Shown here: positions 1-4,634 of the stretch, piece after piece
Layout: every line of letters starts with the position of its first letter
Position numbering within the stretch: the first letter of the stretch is position 1
NCBI GenBank assembly: GCA_903934745.1
Contig: CAIZOZ010000295.1
Coordinates: forward strand, 1-6,346
From: an uncultured cyanobacterium
GTDB lineage: Bacteria > Cyanobacteriota > Cyanobacteriia > PCC-6307 > Cyanobiaceae
Direction of reading: 5' to 3'
DNA: 6,346 nt
Notes under the pieces: generated by a model
Databases searched by the model: none
What the model was told of the DNA's origin: nothing
What the model saw: the letters and a program-made list of their open reading frames with translations, nothing else
Made by a program: the position numbers and the translations under genes

Positions 1-134
1 ACGATCAGCTCAGGGCGCAAAGCTGCCGCGTGAGCGACATCAAGATGGCCGAGCCGGACCGCGGCGAGGACCGCCCCGGAACGGCCCAATCCAGCCCCCA
101 GAGACAGGCTGAACGCTTGCGCCGCTACGGGCAT
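1..134 (-). CDS. Possible partial gene of unknown function, 5' end only, leaving the left edge
   Basis: A minus-strand frame opens with ATG at 134-132 and stays open for 44 codons to the window edge, so only an N-terminus would be seen. It begins MPVAAQAFSLSLGAGLG and continues with an Ala/Leu/Val-rich stretch (AVLAAVRLGHLDVAHAAAL) without charged clusters. I do not recognise the family. In support, GC content drops sharply upstream of about position 130, as expected at a gene/spacer boundary. A weak AAGG lies 5 bases before the ATG, and the direction matches the minus-strand operon. Against it, GC at third positions is only about 70 percent, lower than the neighbours, and the plus frame starting at position 3 is also open with a coding-like GC profile over the same bases. 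In-frame codons upstream of the ATG stay open for about a dozen codons back to a TGA, so a start slightly upstream at TTG is possible. Confidence 0.33.
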   Translation of the reverse strand, partial: MPVAAQAFSLSLGAGLGRSGAVLAAVRLGHLDVAHAAALRPELI

Positions 135-314
135 CTTTGCCTTGCTGAACCCAACAAGAACCCGCAACGAGCCTCAAGCCCACAACTTTGGCGAAAAGGT
201 AGCAGATCCGCCGCACAAACTGACTTAGGCCGACGAGATCAACTCACTCTCACGGTTGGCAGCCTGCATCGAATCCATGCCTTTCCATCAGCAATGCCGG
301 CAATCATCTGAGCC
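135..314. other. Low-GC spacer between the helicase gene and the left-edge frame
   Basis: This 180-base stretch is visibly lower in GC than the rest of the window and holds no convincing gene. On the minus strand there is an extended -10-like TGCTACCTT (TACCTT at 201-196), about 60 bases before the possible ATG at 134. It has no recognisable -35 at 16-18 bases, so a promoter here is only a suggestion. No hairpin with a T-run follows the helicase stop at 315; only a bare TGCCGGCA palindrome is present at 295-302. Confidence 0.5.
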
Positions 315-1802
315 CTAAGGCCGCTCATCCTCCTGCGACTCCGGATCCCGCAACCAGTCGTCCCAGCGCTGGACATCGGCGGCACAGCCGGGGCCCGCCA
401 TCAACGTGACCGCCTGGCTGGCCCGGCTGACGGCCACATAGACGAGCTGCCGGCGCAGGATGTCGTCCTTGGGCCAGAACACATCGGCATCGACAAACAC
501 CTCGCCGAAGGTGCTGCCCTGGCTGCGATGCACCGTCAGCACCGCCGCCGGGCCGAGCGAGGCAAAGGCATCCCGCAATAAAAAGTAGCGGCGCCAGAGC
601 GCACGCCCATCCCGCTTGCCGGCCTCACGGGCCTGCAGCCGCAGTCCCTGCAGCACCGCATCAAGGCTGGCGCGGGCCGCACTGCCCAACGGCGGCAGCA
701 GCCGCAGGGCGAGCTGGGTTTCGCCCGCCTCGACACTGGCGGTGAGCGTATCGATCACGGGGGCTCCCAACCCATCGAGGCTGCCGAAACCAACCCCGAA
801 CTCGGCCAGATCACAGCGTTCCGGCTTCACATCACGCACCACCAGCTCCCGGTTCGATCCCAGCACCATGTCGGGCTCCTCGGCGGCCTCGGCCCCCTCG
901 CGGCAGGCCGGAGCCATCACCGCCGCCCGGGTGATCAGCACCTCGCCCGGCAGCACCGGCAGCTGGTCGGCCATCTCGCCATGCAGGGCCCGACGGGCGA
1001 TCGGCACCAGCTGCTCCAGGGAGCGATTGGTGTAACAGAGGATGCGGGCCAGGTCGGGATTGTCGGTTTCATGGCTGCGCCGCAGGGCCGCCTGGGCCGC
1101 CGCCAGCCACTCGGGGCGATCGAGGGCGCAGACCATGCCGGCAGCGGTGCGCCGTGCGGCCAGGGCCGGCGGCCGCCGGCAGGGCAGGTTGCCTTGGCGC
1201 AAGCCCGTGGCCAGACGCAGCACCGGCCCCTGATGGCGCACCACCTGGCGCAGATCGGCGCGGCTGGCCCGGCCCAGGGCGAACACCGGACTGACCGCTT
1301 CGCCCACCGGCGGCAGCTGGGCCGGATCGCCGACGAACACCAGGCGCGTGCGGAACGGATGGGCGCAGCGCAGGGCGATCTCCAGTAAGGCGCTGTCCAC
1401 CATCGAGGCCTCATCGATCAGCACCAGTCCGAGGTGCTCGAGGGCCGTGGCTGTCTGCTCGGTTTCCTCGCAGCGCTCCAGATCCCCCTGGCGCTTGAGC
1501 TTCAGCCGCAGCAGCCGGTGGATCGTGGAGGGATACCAGGTGGGTTGCAGACCCACCAGCTCCAGATGGCGCCGCAGCACCCCGACCGCCTTGTGGGTGG
1601 GGGCCACCACCGTCCAGCAGAGGCCGCTGGCCTCCACCTCCTGCAACAGGCGGGTGGAGAGGAAGGTCTTGCCACTGCCGGCGTAGCCACTGAGCACAAA
1701 CGGGCTGCCATCGGCCTTGGCCGCCAACCAGGCGGCAAAAGCGGCGGCAGCCGCCTGCTGATCGGAGGTGAGGGCCAGGCCGGGGGACGACGGCAAGCTC
1801 AC
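315..1802 (-). CDS. RecD/Dda-like superfamily 1 DNA helicase (AAA family ATPase)
   Basis: This 495-residue protein has the ordered motifs of a RecD/Dda-like SF1B (5'-3') DNA helicase. They are Walker A GYAGSGKT (39-46), motif Ia VVAPTHKAVGVL (65-76), STIHRLL (92-98), Walker B LVLIDEAS (126-133), motif III VGDPAQLPPV (157-166), a QVVRH motif-IV-like segment (186-190), VHRSQGSTF (424-432) and motif VI YVAVSRA (455-461). All key ATPase residues (K45, D130-E131, Q162, R460) are intact. The long insert between about 285 and 410 resembles the UvrD_C_2/SH3-like region of the Dda/RecD2 class. It is shorter than true RecD2 or RecBCD RecD and lacks their N-terminal extension, so the 'exodeoxyribonuclease V alpha' label often given to such proteins would be misleading. 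The start is GTG at 1802-1800, overlapping the TGA of the DUF212 gene by 4 bases (GTGA). It is the last gene of the crtE unit. A role in repair or fork rescue is inferred from family only. Confidence 0.9.
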   Translation of the reverse strand: MSLPSSPGLALTSDQQAAAAAFAAWLAAKADGSPFVLSGYAGSGKTFLSTRLLQEVEASGLCWTVVAPTHKAVGVLRRHLELVGLQPTWYPSTIHRLLRLKLKRQGDLERCEETEQTATALEHLGLVLIDEASMVDSALLEIALRCAHPFRTRLVFVGDPAQLPPVGEAVSPVFALGRASRADLRQVVRHQGPVLRLATGLRQGNLPCRRPPALAARRTAAGMVCALDRPEWLAAAQAALRRSHETDNPDLARILCYTNRSLEQLVPIARRALHGEMADQLPVLPGEVLITRAAVMAPACREGAEAAEEPDMVLGSNRELVVRDVKPERCDLAEFGVGFGSLDGLGAPVIDTLTASVEAGETQLALRLLPPLGSAARASLDAVLQGLRLQAREAGKRDGRALWRRYFLLRDAFASLGPAAVLTVHRSQGSTFGEVFVDADVFWPKDDILRRQLVYVAVSRASQAVTLMAGPGCAADVQRWDDWLRDPESQEDERP

Positions 1803-2356
1803 CCCAGAGCCGCAGGCAGGCTGGGGCTGAGCAGCTGGATCAAGCCCTGGACCAGATGCAGAGGCGTACCGATCAGGGCCAGACCGGGCAGGGCCACCAG
1901 GGGGCCCATCACACTGCCGGCCAGCACCTCCAGCTTGGTGTGACCCAGATTCTCCTTGAGCTGCTTGTCCCAGATCGAGCCGGTGATCTCGTTGCTGCCG
2001 GCCAGGGTGTTGACCCGAGCCGCGGTGAGACCAGCGGCGCGGCGCACACCGCTGGCGTCGTAGAGCACCACGAAGCAGAGGGCCGCCGCCAGGGCGAAGA
2101 GGGGATCCTGGAACCCCTGATTCCAGCCGATGCCGGCGGCGGTGCCGGTCATCAGGGCCGAATGGCTGGAGGGCATGCCGCCGGTTTCAAACAGCACGGC
2201 GGGGCGCCAGCGGCCATGCAGCGCCAGTTCCACGAACAGTTTGGACAGCTGGGCCAGCCCGCAGGCGGCCAGCCCCCACCAGAGCACGCCGTTATCCAGC
2301 AGGTTACGCAGCATCAGCAACAGATGGCCCGAATCGCTGGACATGGCAGGAGTCAT
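1799..2356 (-). CDS. Divergent PAP2 family protein (DUF212, YuiD-like), integral membrane
   Basis: This 185-residue protein has about four hydrophobic segments (around 23-42, 67-79, 85-99 and 145-165). It carries the three DUF212 blocks: ETGGMPSSHSA (57-67), YDASGVRRAAG (99-109) and LGHTKLEVLAG (137-147). The first and last resemble the PSGH and HxxxDVxAG blocks of PAP2 lipid phosphatases. H65 would be the acid/base histidine and H139 the nucleophile, with E143 where PAP2 has Asp. The SR pair that normally sits six to seven residues before the nucleophile is not evident, so catalysis cannot be assumed. The start ATG at 2356 overlaps the crtE TGA by 4 bases (ATGA), which implies translational coupling. 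A second ATG four codons later (2344) would lose this overlap. The family is known to be divergent PAP2-like, but its substrate is not established. Its position just after GGPP synthase suggests, by inference only, prenyl-diphosphate or lipid-phosphate chemistry in the membrane. Confidence 0.9.
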   Translation of the reverse strand: MTPAMSSDSGHLLLMLRNLLDNGVLWWGLAACGLAQLSKLFVELALHGRWRPAVLFETGGMPSSHSALMTGTAAGIGWNQGFQDPLFALAAALCFVVLYDASGVRRAAGLTAARVNTLAGSNEITGSIWDKQLKENLGHTKLEVLAGSVMGPLVALPGLALIGTPLHLVQGLIQLLSPSLPAALG

Positions 2357-3324
2357 CGATCGCGGCTGGTGATGTAGTCCGCCAAGGCAAGCAGAGGGGC
2401 GGCCTTGGCCTCACCCTCGCCGGCACACCAGGGGGCCAGGGCCGCCTTGGCCTCGGCCACCAGGGCCTCGGCCCGGCAGCGCGACTCCTCCAGGCCCAGC
2501 AGCTTGGGATAGGTGGTCTTGTCGGCGGCCAGATCCTTGCCGGCTGTCTTGCCCAGCACCTCACTGCTGGCGGTGACATCAAGGATGTCGTCGATGATCT
2601 GGAAGGCCAGGCCGATGCCGCGGGCATAGGTGCCCAAGGCCGCCAGCAGGGCCTCGGAAGCACCGGCGATCTGGGCACCGCTGATCACGCAGGCCCGCAG
2701 CAGGGCGCCCGTCTTGTGCAGATGGATGTACTCGAGGGTGTCGAGATCCACCGCCTTGCCCTCGCATTCCAGGTCCACCACCTGGCCCCCCACCAGCCCC
2801 GGCGCACCGGAGGCCAGGCTCAGTTCCCCCACAACGGCCAGCAGCCGCTCGGCCGGCAGGCCGGGGCTGCGTAACGCCACCATCTCAAAGGCGCGGGTGA
2901 GCAGGGCATCACCGGCCAGGATGGCGTTGGCCTCGCCATACACCTTGTGATTGGTGGGCCGGCCGCGCCGCAGATCGTCGTTGTCCATGGCGGGGAGATC
3001 GTCATGGATCAGCGACATCGTGTGGATCATCTCCAGCGCCACCGCCGTGGGCATGGCCAGCTCGCCATCACCACCGGCCAACTCACAGGCCGCCAGACAG
3101 AGGATCGGCCGCAGCCGCTTGCCGCCGGCCAGCAGCGAATAGCGCATCGCCTCCCGCAGCGATTCGGGCCGCTCCGGGCCGAGGGAGCCATCCAGGGCGG
3201 CCTCCACCCGCCGTCGGGCGGCCTCCAGATAGGCGGCAAAATCAAAGCTCTGGGCTGGGGCCGCGTCCTCGGTCACGGTCGCGTCCTGGGCCGGATCCTG
3301 GGCCGTGCTCACGGACGCGGTCAT
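2353..3324 (-). CDS. crtE: Geranylgeranyl diphosphate synthase (polyprenyl synthetase family)
   Basis: This soluble all-alpha prenyltransferase condenses IPP with DMAPP, GPP and FPP to make GGPP for carotenoids, phytyl chains and prenylquinones. With the start at 3324 (MTASVSTAQD) it has 323 residues, close to the usual 300. The substrate-binding GGKRLRP is at 67-73, and the first Asp-rich motif DDLPAMD at 108-114 has the two-residue insertion typical of bacterial type II enzymes. HK-TG is at 203-206, GGQVVDLECEGK at 179-190, and the second Asp-rich motif DDILD at 245-249. M103, five residues before the first motif, is small enough to be compatible with a C20 product. The frame is open 40 codons further upstream (ATG at 3444), but that stretch is Pro/Arg/Ser-rich, unlike the family, and overlaps the hairpin region, so I reject it. 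No Shine-Dalgarno precedes 3324. It is the first gene of the crtE-DUF212-helicase unit. Confidence 0.94.
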   Translation of the reverse strand: MTASVSTAQDPAQDATVTEDAAPAQSFDFAAYLEAARRRVEAALDGSLGPERPESLREAMRYSLLAGGKRLRPILCLAACELAGGDGELAMPTAVALEMIHTMSLIHDDLPAMDNDDLRRGRPTNHKVYGEANAILAGDALLTRAFEMVALRSPGLPAERLLAVVGELSLASGAPGLVGGQVVDLECEGKAVDLDTLEYIHLHKTGALLRACVISGAQIAGASEALLAALGTYARGIGLAFQIIDDILDVTASSEVLGKTAGKDLAADKTTYPKLLGLEESRCRAEALVAEAKAALAPWCAGEGEAKAAPLLALADYITSRDR

Positions 3325-3404
3325 GGGGAACTGAAGGCTCGGCGGCGATTCTCGCAGCCTGCCCTCCGGGCGCGAGCGGCGGCTTAACAGGGCGGGCTCC
3401 GGGC

Positions 3405-3447
3405 CGGCGCTGCAGGGGTGCCAGCGCCGCCCTGACCCTGGCACCCC
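3405..3447 (-). promoter_or_regulatory. Structured leader upstream of crtE: competing hairpins with pseudoknot potential
   Basis: On the minus strand, GGGGTGCCAG (3447-3438) and CTGGCACCCC (3424-3415) form a perfect 10-base-pair stem around a 13-base loop. The 3' arm overlaps CGGCGCTG (3429-3422), which can pair perfectly instead with CAGCGCCG (3412-3405) as an 8-base-pair stem with a 9-base loop. The two helices share bases 3422-3424, so only one can form fully. In addition, the 10-base-pair hairpin's loop contains CAGGGCGG (3434-3427), complementary over 8 bases to CCGCCCTG (3395-3388), which allows a pseudoknot. All of this lies 64-123 bases before the crtE start. The pairings are seen directly; a regulatory role is inference, and GC-rich DNA makes chance pairing easier. 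Confidence 0.4.
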
Positions 3448-3456
3448 CAGCCTTGC

Positions 3457-3482
3457 GAAAGCCCTGGAAAACCAGGGCGTTC
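3457..3482 (-). terminator. Hairpin with short T tail, possible folD terminator
   Basis: On the minus strand GCCCTGG, a TTTT loop and CCAGGGC form a perfect 7-base-pair stem (3478-3461). One mismatch allows three more outer pairs, GAA with TTC, to 3482/3457. It is followed by TTTC, a weak U-tract. It lies about 175 bases past the folD stop and 133 bases before the crtE start, so it could end folD transcripts or act as an attenuator in a folD-crtE read-through message. The short tail keeps confidence low. Confidence 0.35.
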
Positions 3483-3543
3483 CAGAACGTGGGGCTGAAG
3501 ATCCCGCTCTGATCCAAGGCTCCAGAGGCCGCCGCCGGGTGGG

Positions 3544-3573
3544 TCGAGAGCCTGTGGATCGAGAACCTGTCGA
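3544..3573. repeat. Imperfect tandem 15-base direct repeat, two copies
   Basis: TCGAGAGCCTGTGGA (3544-3558) is followed directly by TCGAGAACCTGTCGA (3559-3573), with 13 of 15 bases identical. It lies in the spacer between folD and crtE. Two copies are too few to call an array; it may be a replication-slippage duplication or a paired binding site. Confidence 0.5.
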
Positions 3574-3655
3574 TGCAGAACGGAGCGCTCCGGATTGAAC
3601 GGCCCACGGGCCTGGCCGCGGCGGAATCCCGGAATAAGACCAGGCCTGGCCTGGC

Positions 3656-4540
3656 TCAGACCAGCAGATCCTCCAGCGCGGCCCCCTCCACCCCGTGGCG
3701 ATGGCACCAGGCCAGCACCGTATTGACCAGCAGCATCGCCACGGTCATCGGGCCGACGCCACCGGGCACCGGTGAGATGGCACTGGCGATCGGCTCCACC
3801 TCCTCAAAGCGCACATCGCCGCAGAGGCCCCCCTGCGGCTGGCGATGGATGCCGACATCCACCACCACCGCCCCCGGCCTCACGTGCTCGGCGCCGATCA
3901 TCCGTGGCCGGCCCGCCGCCACCACCAGCACCTCGGCCTGGCGCGTCAGCGCCGCCAGATCGCTGGTGCGCGAATGGGCAACACTGACGGTGGCATGCGC
4001 CGCCTGCAGCATCAAGGCCATCGGCTGGCCCACCAGGATGCTGCGGCCCACCACCACGGCCCGCTTGCCGGCCAGGTCCACCCCGGCCGCCGCCAGCAGG
4101 GCCATCACCCCCGCCGGCGTGCAGCTGCGCGGCCCCGCTTCCCCCTTGAGCAGGCGACCGAGATTGAGGGTGTGCAGCCCATCGGCGTCCTTATCGGGAT
4201 CGATCGCCGCCAGCAGCGGGCCCTCCTCCAGGCCGGCCGGCAGTGGCAGCTGCAGCAGGATGCCATCCACCTGGGAATCGGCATTGAGCCGCTGGATCTG
4301 CGCCAGCACATCCGCCGCCGCCGTGTCTGCGGCCAGATGGGCACCAAGATTGCGAATGCCGACCCGGCTGCAGGCCTTCTCTTTATTGGCCACATACACG
4401 CCACTGGCCGGATCGTCGCCGACCCGCAGCACCGCCAGGCCGGGAGCACGACCCGCCAGTGGCAGTCCCGCCGTGATCACGGCAAGCAGGCGTTGCTCGA
4501 TCGCGGCCGCAAGGCGCCGTCCATCCAGCAGGGTGGCCAT
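3656..4540 (-). CDS. folD: Bifunctional methylenetetrahydrofolate dehydrogenase / methenyltetrahydrofolate cyclohydrolase
   Basis: FolD interconverts 5,10-methylene-THF, 5,10-methenyl-THF and 10-formyl-THF in the cytosol using NADP, feeding purine and formyl-Met synthesis. From ATG at 4540 (MATLLDGRRLAAAIEQRL) it has 294 residues, close to the usual 285-295. The catalytic Y49 and K53 lie in YVANKEKA, Q97 in VDGILLQLPLP (91-101), and D120 in DGLHTLN (120-126). The remaining blocks are SCTPAG (139-144), the Rossmann-like GRSILVGQPMA (165-175), VVDVGI (226-231) and SPVPGGVGPMTVAMLL (256-271). Every expected active-site residue is present. Alternative in-frame ATGs at 4573 and 4636 would add 11 or 32 residues without FolD similarity, so I prefer 4540; no Shine-Dalgarno decides it. 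The frame remains open far upstream only because it is antisense to the GC-rich HD gene. crtE follows on the same strand after 331 bases, which suggests separate or attenuated transcription. Confidence 0.95.
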   Translation of the reverse strand: MATLLDGRRLAAAIEQRLLAVITAGLPLAGRAPGLAVLRVGDDPASGVYVANKEKACSRVGIRNLGAHLAADTAAADVLAQIQRLNADSQVDGILLQLPLPAGLEEGPLLAAIDPDKDADGLHTLNLGRLLKGEAGPRSCTPAGVMALLAAAGVDLAGKRAVVVGRSILVGQPMALMLQAAHATVSVAHSRTSDLAALTRQAEVLVVAAGRPRMIGAEHVRPGAVVVDVGIHRQPQGGLCGDVRFEEVEPIASAISPVPGGVGPMTVAMLLVNTVLAWCHRHGVEGAALEDLLV

Positions 4541-4634
4541 GGAATCAGGAATCGGGCGGTCCAACCCCAGCATGACGCCCCGGGGGATGGTGCCGACCTT
4601 GACACCGCTAGCGTTTTCGCTCCTGCTCTGATCC
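4541..4634. promoter_or_regulatory. Divergent spacer between folD and the HD gene
   Basis: This 94-base region must serve both divergent genes. On the plus strand a perfect -35 hexamer TTGACA sits at 4599-4604. At the correct 17-base spacing the -10 position (4622-4627, CCTGCT) matches the consensus poorly, and the implied start point would fall almost on the ATG at 4635. No good minus-strand promoter for folD is visible. A tandem GATTCC-TGATTCC lies directly before the folD ATG on the minus strand. The promoter reading is weak. Confidence 0.25.

Larger units (their letters stand above)
3325..3655. other. Gene-free spacer between folD and crtE, rich in inverted repeats
   Basis: I see no convincing gene here; the open frames across it are Pro/Gly/Arg-rich and overlap crtE or folD. 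The notable content is secondary structure. There is a palindrome CCAGGCCTGG (3640-3649) just after the folD stop and a 12-base palindrome CGGAGCGCTCCG (3581-3592). A tight hairpin lies at 3457-3482 and a larger hairpin system at 3388-3447, listed separately. An imperfect tandem 15-mer lies at 3544-3573. On the minus strand a TGTTAAG at 3389-3383 could be a poor -10 for crtE, but it has no matching -35. A GGAGGG at 3367-3362 (minus) has no start codon at a suitable distance. Confidence 0.7.

Noticed and set aside
30..311. Plus-strand 93-codon open frame beginning MSDIKMAEPDRGED
   Set aside because: Its first third has a coding-like GC profile, but the rest falls in the low-GC spacer with mixed third positions. 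The product is a charged, low-complexity sequence with no recognisable motif, so I do not call it a gene.
1165..1180. Perfect 16-base palindrome GCCGGCGGCCGCCGGC
   Set aside because: It lies inside the helicase gene, where it encodes Arg-Arg-Pro-Pro. In DNA this GC-rich one such palindrome in a window is not surprising.
3362..3367. Minus-strand GGAGGG resembling a strong Shine-Dalgarno
   Set aside because: No ATG, GTG or TTG follows at a suitable distance in the crtE frame; the likely start is about 38 bases further on.
3325..3444. 40-residue N-terminal extension of CrtE from ATG at 3444
   Set aside because: Its composition is unlike the family, the length would exceed normal GGPP synthases, and it would overlay the structured leader. 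The start at 3324 gives the expected size.
3242..3707. Two overlapping minus-strand frames (3242-3607 and 3384-3707) across the spacer
   Set aside because: Both overlap crtE or folD in other frames, give Pro/Gly/Arg-rich sequence, and have no motif or ribosome binding site.
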